Of a DNA stretch of 64,000 bases, positions 49,457 to 58,752 are shown piece by piece. This DNA is from Sphingomonas sp. 35-24ZXX (GTDB lineage Bacteria; Pseudomonadota; Alphaproteobacteria; Sphingomonadales; Sphingomonadaceae), in contig NZ_JROG01000001.1 of the NCBI RefSeq assembly GCF_000786215.1, positions 310,001 through 374,000 on the forward strand, given 5' to 3'. Position 1 is the stretch's first letter; every line of letters starts with the position of its first letter. The notes below the pieces were generated by a model. That model was not told the origin of the DNA. It did no database searches and saw nothing but the letters and a program-made list of their open reading frames with translations. The position numbers and the translations under genes were made by a program.

Positions 49457-49990
49457 ATGAGCCGCATTGGTAAAAAGCCTGTGGCAATTCCCGCAGGCGT
49501 CACCGCGTCGATGGCCAATGGTGTCCTCACCATGAAGGGCCCCAAGGGCGAACTGACCATGCAGACCGTGCCCGACATCACCTATGAACTGGGTGACGGC
49601 GAGCTTTCGGTCAAGCCGGCCAACGGCACCCGCCGTGCCCGTGCGTTCTGGGGCATGCAGCGTACGCTGGTCCAGAACCTGGTGGTCGGTGTGACCGAAG
49701 GGTTCACCAAGACGCTGAACATCACCGGCGTCGGCTATCGTGCCAACGTGCAGGGCAGCAACCTCAAGCTGCAGCTCGGCTACAGCCATGATGTCGACTT
49801 CGCCATTCCTGATGGCATCGACATCAAGACCCCGGATCAGACGACGATCCACATTTCGGGCAGCGATCGTCAGAAGGTTGGCCAGGTTGCCGCCGAAATC
49901 CGTCGCTGGCGCAAGCCGGAGCCCTACAAGGGCAAGGGTATCAAATATGCGGGCGAGTTTATCTTCCGCAAGGAAGGGAAGAAGAAGTAA
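49457..49990 (+). CDS. rplF: 50S ribosomal protein L6
   Basis: 177 residues: [40 protein letters not shown] and [23 protein letters not shown] 49457 is one base after the rpsH stop; an in-frame extension to 49283 only shadows rpsH. Confidence 0.96.
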   Translation: MSRIGKKPVAIPAGVTASMANGVLTMKGPKGELTMQTVPDITYELGDGELSVKPANGTRRARAFWGMQRTLVQNLVVGVTEGFTKTLNITGVGYRANVQGSNLKLQLGYSHDVDFAIPDGIDIKTPDQTTIHISGSDRQKVGQVAAEIRRWRKPEPYKGKGIKYAGEFIFRKEGKKK

Positions 49991-49993
49991 GCC

Positions 49994-50344
49994 ATGGCGA
50001 AGCTCTCTTTATTCGATCGTCGCCGTCAGCGCGTCCGCAGCTCGCTGCGCGCCCGTGCAGGCGGGCGTCCCCGTCTTTCGGTGCACCGCACCGGCAAGCA
50101 CATCTATGCACAGATCATCGACGACGCCGCCGGCAAGACGCTGGCAGCTGCATCGACGCTGACCAAGGGCAGCAAGGCTACGGGTGCAACCGTCGCTGAT
50201 GCTATCGCGGTCGGTAAGCAGATCGCCGAAGCTGGCAAGCAGGCGGGTGTGACCACCGTTGTGTTCGACCGCGGCGGTTTCATTTTTCATGGCCGGGTCA
50301 AGGCCCTGGCCGATGCCGCACGCGAAGGCGGACTGGAGTTTTAA
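49994..50344 (+). CDS. rplR: 50S ribosomal protein L18
   Basis: 116 residues: [38 protein letters not shown], and [21 protein letters not shown] 5S rRNA-binding protein. Three-base spacers on both sides. Confidence 0.96.
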   Translation: MAKLSLFDRRRQRVRSSLRARAGGRPRLSVHRTGKHIYAQIIDDAAGKTLAAASTLTKGSKATGATVADAIAVGKQIAEAGKQAGVTTVVFDRGGFIFHGRVKALADAAREGGLEF

Positions 50345-50347
50345 GCG

Positions 50348-51061
50348 ATGGCTGATGAAGTGAACAACGCAGAAGCCTCGGGCACTGCTGCCGAGGGTGC
50401 TCCCCAGGGCGAACGTCAGGGTCGTGGTGGCCGTGGTCGTGGTCGTGGTGGCAACGAGCGTGGCGGCAATGATCGTGGTGGCCGTGGCCGCCGCGATGAT
50501 CGCAACAAGCGCGACGAAGAGCAGGGCGACGAGCTGATCGAAAAGCTGGTCCACATCAACCGCGTGTCGAAGACCGTAAAGGGCGGTAAGCGCTTCGGTT
50601 TCGCTGCGCTGGTGGTGGTCGGTGACGGCCAGGGCCGTGCCGGTTTCGGCCATGGCAAGGCGCGCGAAGTGCCTGAAGCGATCAGCAAGGCAACTGCTGC
50701 TGCCAAGAAGAAGATGATCCGCGTTCCGCTCAAGGAAGGCCGCACGCTGCACCATGACGGCACCGGCCATTTCGGTGCGGGCAAGGTGACGCTGCGCAGC
50801 GCGCCGCAGGGTACCGGCATCATCGCCGGTGGTCCGATGCGCGCCGTGTTCGAAAGCCTGGGTGTGGCCGACGTTGTGACCAAGTCCAACGGAACGTCCA
50901 ACCCCTATAACATGATCCGTGCGACCTTCGAGGCGCTCGGCGAACAGACCAGCCCCAAGTCGGTGGCAGCACGTCGTGGCAAGAAGATTGCCGACCTGCT
51001 GGGCCGTGGCGGTGCTGCACCTGTGGTCGCCGAGGCTGAAGCCGCCGCGATTACGGAGTAA
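50348..51061 (+). CDS. rpsE: 30S ribosomal protein S5 with RG-rich N-terminal extension
   Basis: 237 residues, far longer than E. coli S5 (about 166). The canonical part starts near residue 62 ([20 protein letters not shown]) and includes [20 protein letters not shown] and [20 protein letters not shown]. The first 60 residues are an acidic, then RGG-repeat segment ([20 protein letters not shown]), likely disordered and RNA-binding. A short acidic tail ends the protein. Confidence 0.96.
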   Translation: MADEVNNAEASGTAAEGAPQGERQGRGGRGRGRGGNERGGNDRGGRGRRDDRNKRDEEQGDELIEKLVHINRVSKTVKGGKRFGFAALVVVGDGQGRAGFGHGKAREVPEAISKATAAAKKKMIRVPLKEGRTLHHDGTGHFGAGKVTLRSAPQGTGIIAGGPMRAVFESLGVADVVTKSNGTSNPYNMIRATFEALGEQTSPKSVAARRGKKIADLLGRGGAAPVVAEAEAAAITE

Positions 51062-51066
51062 GCGAC

Positions 51067-51243
51067 ATGGCAACCATCAAGGTAAAGCAGACTGGATCGC
51101 CGATCCGTCGTCCCGAGTCGCAGCGCAAGGTGCTGATCGGCCTGCGCCTCAACAAGATGAACCGCGTGGCAGAACACACGGACACGCCCGAAATTCGCGG
51201 CATGATCCAGAAGGTCCGTCACATGGTGACGATCGTCGACTGA
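51067..51243 (+). CDS. rpmD: 50S ribosomal protein L30
   Basis: A short gene of 58 codons read directly from the sequence: [20 protein letters not shown], then [14 protein letters not shown] and a C-terminal [13 protein letters not shown]. This matches L30 in length and motif. It lies five bases after rpsE and is followed by a 162-base spacer containing palindromes. Confidence 0.95.
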   Translation: MATIKVKQTGSPIRRPESQRKVLIGLRLNKMNRVAEHTDTPEIRGMIQKVRHMVTIVD

Positions 51244-51250
51244 CACAGAA

Positions 51251-51361
51251 CTTCTCTCTCCCGACGGGGAGGAGATAGGGGAGGGGCTTGCTTTGTTGCA
51301 GGCCCCTCTCTACTGCGTCCAGCCTGCGGGCCGGACAGCCAGCATGTCTCTCCGGCCAACG
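51251..51361. repeat. palindromic repeats between rpmD and rplO
   Basis: CTCTCTCCC-GACG-GGGAGGAG is followed by GAGGGGC...GCCCCTC (51281-51308, with TTGC/GCAG continuing the stem) and by GGCCGGA...TCCGGCC (about 51330-51357). The first two units resemble the element between rpsG and fusA. The spacer separates rplO from the rest of the cluster and ends in a T/A-richer stretch before the rplO ATG. Confidence 0.65.
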
Positions 51362-51405
51362 GAGCGATTTATTTTAGCGCGAACAAAGCGAAAGCGAGTG
51401 CACAC

Positions 51406-51906
51406 ATGAAACTCAATGAGATCAAGGACAATGAAGGCGCCCGCAAGGGCCGGATGCGCGTTGGACGCGGTATCGGTTCGGGCAAGGGCAAGACCGCCGG
51501 TCGCGGCCAGAAGGGCCAGACCAGCCGCTCGGGCGTCTCGATCGCCGGATTCGAAGGCGGCCAGATGCCGCTGCACATGCGGATCCCGAAGCGCGGCTTC
51601 AACAATCCGTTCGGCAAGGACTATGACATCGTCAACCTGGGCATGATCCAGAAGTTCATCGATGCTGGCAAGCTGCCCACCGATGGCACTGTCGATCAGG
51701 CTGCGCTGCGCGCTGCTGGCCTGTCGCGCGGCGGCAAGGACGGCGTGCGTCTGCTCGCCAAGGGCGAACTGACCACGAAGGTCAGCTTTGCTGTCGCCGG
51801 CGCCTCGAAGACGGCTGTCGAAGCCATCGAAAAGGCGGGCGGCAAGGTCGACATCATTCTGCCGCGGCCCAAGTACGTGAAGCCGCCGTACGAAAAGAAA
51901 GCCTGA
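51406..51906 (+). CDS. rplO: 50S ribosomal protein L15
   Basis: 166 residues. [20 protein letters not shown], the glycine-rich [19 protein letters not shown] and [19 protein letters not shown] are diagnostic for this late-assembly 50S protein. Confidence 0.96.
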   Translation: MKLNEIKDNEGARKGRMRVGRGIGSGKGKTAGRGQKGQTSRSGVSIAGFEGGQMPLHMRIPKRGFNNPFGKDYDIVNLGMIQKFIDAGKLPTDGTVDQAALRAAGLSRGGKDGVRLLAKGELTTKVSFAVAGASKTAVEAIEKAGGKVDIILPRPKYVKPPYEKKA

Positions 51907-51929
51907 CCGGATCAACCGGCTTGCCAAGA

Positions 51930-51964
51930 ACGCCCCGCCTCCCGATATGGTGAGCGCGGGGCGT
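51930..51964 (+). terminator. terminator-like hairpin between rplO and secY
   Basis: ACGCCCCGC and GCGGGGCGT form a perfect 9-base stem with a 17-base loop, flanked by AAGA and CTTGCTTG. The T run is poor. It starts 24 bases after the rplO stop and 141 bases before secY, so it may reduce read-through into secY-adk. Confidence 0.6.
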
Positions 51965-52105
51965 CTTGCTTGAAGCGCCCCGAGCCGGTATCGCTGCGCA
52001 TTGCCGTTACGGCACGCCGCGCAGAGACGAGGGCGCACTGACGAATTTCTCGGCTACGCGCCCCGATGGAGCGCACGCAGGGCCGCATTTTGGGATACAG
52101 GGTTC

Positions 52106-53473
52106 ATGGCATCACGGGCCGACAATCTGGCTAGCAACTTCAGCCTGGCAAAGTTCAGCCAGGCGACCGAATTGAAGAACCGTATCTGGTTCACGATCGG
52201 TGCGCTCATCATCTTCCGGCTGCTCAGCTATGTTCCGCTTCCCGGCGTCGACCCCACCGCGCTTGCGGCTCTGTACGAGCAGACCAAGGGCGGCGTTCTC
52301 GATATTTTCAACACCTTTTCGGGCGGTTCGCTCGAGCGCATGAGCCTCATCGCTTTGGGCGTGATGCCGTACATCACCGCCTCGATCGTCGTGCAGCTGG
52401 CCGCGTCGCTGTCGCCGCAGCTCGCCGCGATCAAGAAGGAAGGCGAGTCGGGCCGCAAGAAGCTCAACCAGTACACCCGCTATGGCACCGTCTTCCTGAC
52501 GGCCATGCAGGGCTATTTCATCGCCGTCGGTCTTGAATCCTATGCCGGTGCCAGTGGCATTCAGGCCGTGATCAACCCGGGCATCATGTTCCGCGTCGGC
52601 GCGGTGATCAGCCTTGTCGGCGGCACGATGTTCCTGATGTGGCTGGGTGAGCAGATCACCGCGCGCGGCATCGGCAACGGCATTTCGCTGATCATCATGG
52701 CGGGCATCGTTGCCCAGATGCCCGTGTTCGTCGCGCAGATGTTCGAAGGCGGCCGTACCGGCTCGATCTCGCCGTTCCTGATCGTCGGCCTGATCGCCAT
52801 GATCGTGCTGCTGGTGCTGCTGATCAGCTTCATGGAACGCGCCCAGCGCCGCGTGCTGATCCAGTATCCCAAGCGCGCGACCCAGCGCGGCGTGATGCAG
52901 GCCGACCGCAGCCATCTGCCGCTCAAGATCAATACTGCAGGCGTCATTCCGCCGATCTTCGCGTCGTCGCTGCTGCTGATGCCGCTGACCATCTCGCAGT
53001 TCGCGGGCAATTCTGCGGATCCGAATTCGGCCGTGGGCGGCGCGCTCGTCACGCTCAACCAGTATCTGGCGCACGGCCAGCCGCTCTACATGACGCTCTA
53101 TGCGCTGGGCATCATCTTCTTCTGCTTCTTTTACACCGCGGTGGTGTTCAACCCGGAAGAGACCGCAGAGAACCTCAAGAAGAATGGCGGCTTCATCCCC
53201 GGCATTCGTCCCGGCAAGAACACCGCGACCTATCTGGACTATGTGCTCACCCGCATCACCGTGGTCGGCGCAGCCTATCTGACCTTCGTCTGCGTACTGC
53301 CCGAATATGTGATCGCACAGACCGGCATCCCGCTGTTCTTCCTGGGCGGCACCAGCCTGCTGATCGTCGTGAACGTGACGGTGGATACCATCACCCAGAT
53401 TCAGAGCCACCTGCTGGCGCATCAATATGCCGATCTGATCAAGAAGGCGAAGCTGAAGGGACGCTTGCGCTAA
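52106..53473 (+). CDS. secY: preprotein translocase subunit SecY
   Basis: The channel of the Sec translocon, 455 residues with ten hydrophobic segments. Typical pieces are FRLLSYVPLPGVDPTALAAL, LGVMPYITASIVVQLAASL, GQITARGIGNGISLIIMAGI-type (here GEQITARGIGNGISL) and NPEETAENLKKNGGFIPGIR. ATG 52106 is the family start; the open frame back to 52001 is spacer. Confidence 0.97.
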   Translation: MASRADNLASNFSLAKFSQATELKNRIWFTIGALIIFRLLSYVPLPGVDPTALAALYEQTKGGVLDIFNTFSGGSLERMSLIALGVMPYITASIVVQLAASLSPQLAAIKKEGESGRKKLNQYTRYGTVFLTAMQGYFIAVGLESYAGASGIQAVINPGIMFRVGAVISLVGGTMFLMWLGEQITARGIGNGISLIIMAGIVAQMPVFVAQMFEGGRTGSISPFLIVGLIAMIVLLVLLISFMERAQRRVLIQYPKRATQRGVMQADRSHLPLKINTAGVIPPIFASSLLLMPLTISQFAGNSADPNSAVGGALVTLNQYLAHGQPLYMTLYALGIIFFCFFYTAVVFNPEETAENLKKNGGFIPGIRPGKNTATYLDYVLTRITVVGAAYLTFVCVLPEYVIAQTGIPLFFLGGTSLLIVVNVTVDTITQIQSHLLAHQYADLIKKAKLKGRLR

Positions 53474-53535
53474 GCGCTGCGTTCGGGAATAGGAAAAGGG
53501 CCGGGGCAACCGGCCCAATGGGGGATGGATTACCC

Positions 53536-54183
53536 ATGAATATCATTCTGTTAGGCCCTCCGGGTGCCGGCAAGGGCACACAGGCACAGCGTCTGGTGGA
53601 CGAGCGCGGCATGAAGCAGCTTTCCACCGGCGACATGCTGCGCGCCGCAGTCAAGGCAGGCACGCCGATCGGCCTGAAGGCCAAGGCCGTGATGGAAGCC
53701 GGCGAGCTCGTGTCTGACGAGATCGTGTCGGGTATCATCGGCGATGCGCTCGATGCGTTGGCGCCCGAGACCGGGATCATCTTCGATGGCTATCCACGTA
53801 CTGCGGCTCAGGCCGAATCGCTCGATGAAATCCTCGATGCCCGCGGCCGCAGTCTGCACCATGTAATCGAGCTCGAGGTCAACGAGGATGCCCTCGTCGA
53901 TCGCATCACCGGGCGCTTCACCTGCGGCAATTGCGGCGAGGGCTATCACGATCGCTACAAGCTGCCTGCCAAGGACGGCGTGTGCGACAAATGCGGTTCG
54001 ACCGAATTCAAGCGTCGTCCGGACGATAACGAAGCCACCGTGCGCACGCGCATGGCCGAATATCGCGCCAAGACTGCGCCGATCCTGCCGATCTACGAAG
54101 CGCGCAGCATTGTCTCACGTGTCGACGGCATGGCCAGCATGGATGCAGTGGCCGGTCAGATCGCAGGCGTGCTCGACGCCTGA
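53536..54183 (+). CDS. adk: adenylate kinase
   Basis: Interconverts AMP + ATP and 2 ADP. The P-loop LGPPGAGKGT is at residues 6-15. At 215 residues it has the long LID domain, with four zinc-binding cysteines (FTCGNCGEGYH and VCDKCGS) like Gram-positive adenylate kinases. It follows secY by 62 bases, as expected, but is not followed by rpsM. Confidence 0.96.
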   Translation: MNIILLGPPGAGKGTQAQRLVDERGMKQLSTGDMLRAAVKAGTPIGLKAKAVMEAGELVSDEIVSGIIGDALDALAPETGIIFDGYPRTAAQAESLDEILDARGRSLHHVIELEVNEDALVDRITGRFTCGNCGEGYHDRYKLPAKDGVCDKCGSTEFKRRPDDNEATVRTRMAEYRAKTAPILPIYEARSIVSRVDGMASMDAVAGQIAGVLDA

Positions 54184-54189
54184 CTCTGT

Positions 54190-54216
54190 CGATCCTCCCC
54201 TTGCAGGGGAGGATCG
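54190..54216. terminator. perfect hairpin after adk
   Basis: CGATCCTCCCC and GGGGAGGATCG form a perfect 11-base stem with a TTGCA loop, 7 bases after the adk stop. There is no T run; it belongs to the CTCCCC-loop-GGGGAG repeat family and may end the ribosomal transcript or protect its 3' end. Confidence 0.6.
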
Positions 54217-54255
54217 AACGGGGCATGGAACTTCGTGTCTTTCGGAGTTCAGAAC

Positions 54256-55083
54256 ATGCGGACCTTGTCGATCCTTGCGGCTGTTGCCGCGTTCACCTCA
54301 GTGCCTGCTTATGCCGAGGTCACCGCCCAGGCGGACAACGGATTCGCGGTCCGTCACACCGTCACGGTGTCCACCGACCCCGACGCCACGTTCGCCATGC
54401 TGCGCACGCCGGCCAAATGGTGGGACAAGGACCACAGCTGGACGGGCAATTCCGAAAACCTGTACATGGATGCGCAGGCGGGAGGCTGTTTCTGCGAGCT
54501 GATCCCCAACGAGGCGACCACCGAGAGCGGCGCGCCGCAGCGTACGCTGCGCGGCAGTGTGCAGCACATGCAGATCGTCTATGTCGATCCGGGCAACATG
54601 TTGCGCCTGTCGGGCGCGCTGGGCCCGCTTCAGGCCGAGGCTGTCACGGGCACGATGACCATCAGCCTCAAGCCGATCAAGGGCGGAACCCGGTTGACCT
54701 TCGACTATGTCATCGGCGGCTTCATGCGCACGCCGATGCGCGAGATGGCCGGCGGCGTGGATGCCGTGGTGGGAGCACAGGCCTCGCGCCTCGCGATGGC
54801 GCTTGGTCCTCTGGTCGGTGCAAGTGATGCGTCGATGGAGCCGGAAACGGTCGCTCCGAAGCCATCGGACAGCGCCGATGACGCAGGATCGGGGGCCAGC
54901 GTGAGCGATCTGGTGACCGACCTTGCGCCGGATGAGACTGTATCTGACGGGCAGGCCCAGGAGGCACCCAAGCCCGCGCCGGCCAAGCCTGCAGTCACAG
55001 GCGCGCCCAAGCGCTCCAAGCCCGGCACGCGTCCGCTGACACGGCCTCCGCGGGACAAGGACGAAAGCGAAAGCGGCCGCTGA
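54256..55083 (+). CDS. exported SRPBCC (START-like) domain protein
   Basis: 275 residues with a signal peptide (MRTLSILAAVAAFTSVPAYA). Residues about 25-180 resemble an AHSA1/polyketide-cyclase-type SRPBCC lipid- or ligand-binding fold: HTVTVSTDPDATFAMLRTPA, KWWDKDHSWTG, LRLSGALGPLQAEAVTGTM and GTRLTFDYVIGGFM. The C-terminal 90 residues are low-complexity, rich in Pro, Ala and Lys, ending basic. The ligand is unknown. ATG 54256 has GGAG eight bases upstream. Confidence 0.78.
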   Translation: MRTLSILAAVAAFTSVPAYAEVTAQADNGFAVRHTVTVSTDPDATFAMLRTPAKWWDKDHSWTGNSENLYMDAQAGGCFCELIPNEATTESGAPQRTLRGSVQHMQIVYVDPGNMLRLSGALGPLQAEAVTGTMTISLKPIKGGTRLTFDYVIGGFMRTPMREMAGGVDAVVGAQASRLAMALGPLVGASDASMEPETVAPKPSDSADDAGSGASVSDLVTDLAPDETVSDGQAQEAPKPAPAKPAVTGAPKRSKPGTRPLTRPPRDKDESESGR

Positions 55084-55329
55084 CGTTCCTCGTCGCCCTG
55101 GCGCTACGGGCAGGGGCGTGCGGGGGTTTGAGTCCCCTGATCGAGGCGATGTGAGCTGCGTCGCTGCCCCGGAAAACGGGTTTATGCTGCACCTTGGCCT
55201 GTGCTGATTAGCACTATCGCTGCGCACAATATGCGGTAGAGTTTGCCCCAGAATACAGGCGAATCAGGAGAGTTCGCTGTGTTCGGCCCGGGTCGCGCAG
55301 TTTGCAGCATCACCTCAAAGGGGGGACCT

Positions 55330-56685
55330 ATGGCCGTATCCGATCACGTTGATTTGCCGACCTTCATGGAAGGCGTGAAAAAGCGCAACCCGCACCAGCC
55401 GGAATTCGTCCAGGCGGTGCAGGAGGTTGCCGAAGACATCTTTGATTTCATGGCCGACAAGGAGCAGTACCACTCGCAGCAGATCCTGCGGCGTATTGCC
55501 GAGCCGGACCGCGTCGTGTCTTTCCGCGTCTGCTGGGAAGACGACAACGGCAACATTCGCGTGCAGCGCGGCTGGCGCGTGCAGAACAACAATGCCATCG
55601 GCCCCTACAAGGGCGGCATCCGCTTCCACCCCTCGGTCACCGAATCGGTGCTGAAGTTCCTCGCTTTCGAACAGACCTTCAAGAACGCGCTCACCGGTCT
55701 GCCGATGGGCGGCGGCAAGGGAGGATCGAACTTCAACCCCAAGGGCAAGAGCACGCGCGAGATCATGCGCTTCTGCCAGAGCTTCATGACCGAACTGTAT
55801 CGCCATATCGGCGCGGATGTCGACGTGCCTGCGGGCGATATCGGCGTCGGGGGCCGCGAGATCGGGTACATGTTCGGCCAGTACAAGCGCATCACCAACC
55901 AGTTCACCGGCGTGCTGACCGGCAAGGGGCTGGAATGGGGCGGCTCGCTGATCCGCACCGAGGCGACCGGCTATGGCGCGGTCTATTTCCTCATGAACAT
56001 GCTCGCCCACAAGGGCGATGATCTGGTCGGCAAGACAGCCGTGATTTCCGGATCGGGCAATGTCGCCACCCACGCGGCGGAAAAGATCGTGCAGATGGGC
56101 GGCAAGGTTCTGACGCTGTCGGATTCGGGCGGCTTCATTCACGACCCCGATGGCATCACCCAGGACAAGATCAACTGGGTGAAGGAGCACAAGACCCACC
56201 GCCGTGGCCGCATCGAGGAATATGTTGCGGAGTTCACCAACGCAACGTTCCATGCGGGCAAGACCCCCTGGGGCGTGCCGTGCGATGTCGCCTTGCCCTG
56301 CGCGACGCAGAACGAGTTGCTGGGCGAGGATGCCAGGACGCTGGTTGCCAATGGCTGCATCGCGGTGTCCGAAGGTGCCAACATGCCGACTGATCTGGAT
56401 GGCGTCCACGTCTTCAAGAACGCCAAGATCCTCTACGCGCCCGGCAAGGCATCGAACGCCGGCGGCGTTGCGGTGTCGGGCCTGGAAATGAGCCAGAATT
56501 CCGAGCGCCGTGCGTGGAAGGAAGACGAGCTGCAGCAGATGCTCAAGGACATCATGATGGGCATCCACAACAGCTGCCTGACCTACGGTGATCAGGGCGG
56601 CGGCTATGTCGATTATGTGAAGGGCGCGAACATCGCGGGCTTCAAGAAGGTCGCCGATGCCATGCTCGCCTTTGGCGTAGTCTGA
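55330..56685 (+). CDS. gdhA: NADP-type glutamate dehydrogenase (hexameric, 50 kDa class)
   Basis: Reductive amination of 2-oxoglutarate. 451 residues. VQNNNAIGPYKGGIRFHPSV and LPMGGGKGGSNFNPKGKS carry the substrate-binding lysines, VPAGDIGVGGREIGYMFGQY the catalytic Asp, and VISGSGNVATHAAEKI the nucleotide-binding loop. The length and sequence type fit the NADP-dependent class. The start after GGGGACCT is ATG 55330. Upstream, GTGCT-GATT-AGCAC (55201-55214) is a small palindrome. Confidence 0.95.
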   Translation: MAVSDHVDLPTFMEGVKKRNPHQPEFVQAVQEVAEDIFDFMADKEQYHSQQILRRIAEPDRVVSFRVCWEDDNGNIRVQRGWRVQNNNAIGPYKGGIRFHPSVTESVLKFLAFEQTFKNALTGLPMGGGKGGSNFNPKGKSTREIMRFCQSFMTELYRHIGADVDVPAGDIGVGGREIGYMFGQYKRITNQFTGVLTGKGLEWGGSLIRTEATGYGAVYFLMNMLAHKGDDLVGKTAVISGSGNVATHAAEKIVQMGGKVLTLSDSGGFIHDPDGITQDKINWVKEHKTHRRGRIEEYVAEFTNATFHAGKTPWGVPCDVALPCATQNELLGEDARTLVANGCIAVSEGANMPTDLDGVHVFKNAKILYAPGKASNAGGVAVSGLEMSQNSERRAWKEDELQQMLKDIMMGIHNSCLTYGDQGGGYVDYVKGANIAGFKKVADAMLAFGVV

Positions 56686-56769
56686 GATAATGCGAGGGGC
56701 GGCGGGCAGGATGAACTGCTCGCCGCATCCCTGTTGCATTGTCCGCGCGGCCTGCTAACGGGCGCGGCG

Positions 56770-57240
56770 ATGCCCCGGTCTTCACGCACAACAAGAGCAG
56801 ACCGGGGGCCGATCGATATCGGCTGGGTCGAGTGCGTCGACCTGCCCGACCTTGGCCTGGCGAAGATCCGGGCCAAGATCGATACGGGTGCTGCGACATC
56901 CTCTATCCACGCGACGCGGGTGAAGCCGCTGTTGATCGACGGTCAGTTGATCGTCGAATTCTGGTTCCGGGCCCATCGGGGGGAGCCGGCGCGCAAATAC
57001 CGCGCGCCTGGCGTGGAGCAGCGCCACATTAAAAGCTCCAATGGAGCTATCGAACTACGCTATGTCATAGAAACGACGATGATGCTTGGTAGCGTGCGCT
57101 GGAAGGGGCACATGACCTTGGCCAATCGCAACACCATGACCTTTCCCCTTTTGATCGGCCGCCGTGCGCTGAGACGCGGTTTCCGCGTGGATTGCACGCG
57201 CAAATGGGTGCTGGGCCTCCCCGAGGAAACCGACCGATGA
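56770..57240 (+). CDS. ATP-dependent zinc protease family protein (RimB-like)
   Basis: 156 residues of the PF05618 family, a retropepsin-like fold: [36 protein letters not shown] with the Asp-Thr-Gly motif, and [18 protein letters not shown]. Members are often encoded with rimK; one such protein (RimB) in Pseudomonas was described as acting on RimK-modified S6. It ends 10 bases before rimK, consistent with an operon. ATG 56770 is the likely start. Confidence 0.9.
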   Translation: MPRSSRTTRADRGPIDIGWVECVDLPDLGLAKIRAKIDTGAATSSIHATRVKPLLIDGQLIVEFWFRAHRGEPARKYRAPGVEQRHIKSSNGAIELRYVIETTMMLGSVRWKGHMTLANRNTMTFPLLIGRRALRRGFRVDCTRKWVLGLPEETDR

Positions 57241-57250
57241 AGACCCCCTC

Positions 57251-58156
57251 ATGAAAATCGCGATGCTGGCGCGCAATCCCAATCTCTACTCGCACCGGCG
57301 CCTTTGCGAGGCCGCCCGGGAGCGGGGTCACGAGATCGACATTCTCAATACCCTGCGAGTGACCATGAACATCACCTCGCACCGCCCGGGCGCGCAGTAT
57401 CACGGGCTGCCGATCGGCGGCTATGACGCAGTGATTCCGCGCATCGGCGCGTCGATCACGCAATATGGCCTGGCGGTGCTGCGCCAGTTCGAGATGATGG
57501 GCGTGTGGTCACTGAACGAAAGTGTCGCGATCGGGCGTTCGCGCGACAAGCTGCGCTCGATGCAGATCTTCGCCAAGCATGGGCTGGGCCTGCCGGTCAC
57601 CGCCTTTGCGCACGATCCGCGTCAGACCGACGAGGTGCTCAAGATTGTCGGCGGCGCGCCGGTGGTCATCAAGCTGCTGGAAGGCACGCAGGGCATCGGC
57701 GTGGTACTGGGTGAGACCGAGAAGTCCGCCAAGTCGGTGATCGAGGCGTTTCGCGGCGCGAACGTGAACATCCTGGTGCAGGAATTCATCAAGGAAGCCG
57801 ATGGCAGTGACATCCGCATCTTCGTGATCGGCGGCAAGGTGGTCGCGTCGATGATGCGCACCGGGGCCAAGGGCGATTTCCGCTCGAACCTGCACCGCGG
57901 CGGCAGCGCCAAGGCAATCAAGATCACGCCGGAGGAACGCTCAACCGCGGTCCGTGCGGCCAAGGTCATGGGGCTGAACGTGGCGGGTGTCGATATCCTG
58001 CGGTCGAATCATGGCCCGGTGATCATGGAGGTCAACAGTTCGCCTGGGCTGGAAGGCATCGAGAATGCCACCGGCAAGAACATCGCCGGGATGATCATCG
58101 ATTTCATCGAGGGCAACTGCAAGGCTGGCGCGACCAAGACCAAGGGCAAGGGATAA
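57251..58156 (+). CDS. rimK: ribosomal protein S6--L-glutamate ligase RimK
   Basis: An ATP-grasp ligase of 301 residues that adds glutamates to the C-terminus of ribosomal protein S6. [80 protein letters not shown] and the metal site [14 protein letters not shown] are conserved. Placed after the zinc-protease gene and gdhA. Confidence 0.95.
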   Translation: MKIAMLARNPNLYSHRRLCEAARERGHEIDILNTLRVTMNITSHRPGAQYHGLPIGGYDAVIPRIGASITQYGLAVLRQFEMMGVWSLNESVAIGRSRDKLRSMQIFAKHGLGLPVTAFAHDPRQTDEVLKIVGGAPVVIKLLEGTQGIGVVLGETEKSAKSVIEAFRGANVNILVQEFIKEADGSDIRIFVIGGKVVASMMRTGAKGDFRSNLHRGGSAKAIKITPEERSTAVRAAKVMGLNVAGVDILRSNHGPVIMEVNSSPGLEGIENATGKNIAGMIIDFIEGNCKAGATKTKGKG

Positions 58157-58195
58157 GCTTCGCCCCCAGGCGGGGCTCAGGCCGGGGCAGGGGGC

Positions 58196-58711
58196 TCAGG
58201 CCAGCATCCCTGCGCCCAGCAGCAACAGCAGTTTGACGTCCATGCCGCAGCCTTGCGCGCGCTTCTCCGCAACAAAGGCGCTCAGATCGGCGAGGGGGAC
58301 GACATGGACAACGATATCCTCGTCCTCGACCCCACCGCCCTGGTGCACGCGCTCCAAATCATGCGCACGCATCAGGTGGAAGGATTCGCTGACCATGCCG
58401 GGCGAGGAATAGAACTGGCCGAGGTTTTCGATGCGCCCAGCGCGAAAGCCGGTTTCCTCCTCCAGCTCGCGCGCTGCCGCCAGTTCGGGCGCTTCATCGC
58501 TGCTGCCGTCGCCGATCAGGCCTGCGGGGAGTTCAAGGCAGGTGCGGCCCAGCGGCACGCGAAACTGCTCGACCAGTACCACCGCCCCGTCATGGACCGC
58601 CAGGATCACCGCCGCGCTGATGCCCCGGCTGCGCGAGACATATTCCCATTTGCCGCGCGTCTTGGCGGTGATGAACCGACCCTGCCAGACGATTTCTTCG
58701 GGTTCGGTCAT
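58196..58711 (-). CDS. NUDIX hydrolase, ADP-ribose pyrophosphatase type
   Basis: 171 residues. The complete Nudix box GDGSSDEAPELAAARELEEE followed by TGF fits Gx5Ex7REUxEExGU. VLVEQFRVPLGRTCLELPAG just before it is typical of ADP-ribose/NDP-sugar pyrophosphatases. The exact substrate is not determined. Converges on rimK. Confidence 0.92.
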   Translation of the reverse strand: MTEPEEIVWQGRFITAKTRGKWEYVSRSRGISAAVILAVHDGAVVLVEQFRVPLGRTCLELPAGLIGDGSSDEAPELAAARELEEETGFRAGRIENLGQFYSSPGMVSESFHLMRAHDLERVHQGGGVEDEDIVVHVVPLADLSAFVAEKRAQGCGMDVKLLLLLGAGMLA

Positions 58712-58752
58712 GGGTATGTCCTGTCATTGCGGCGCACGCAGAGCCGGCAAGC

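Noticed and set aside
55115-55133. tRNA T-arm-like GGGGGTTTGAGTCCCC after the SRPBCC gene
   Set aside because: No matching acceptor stem, anticodon arm or CCA region could be folded around it; the T-loop is also non-standard.
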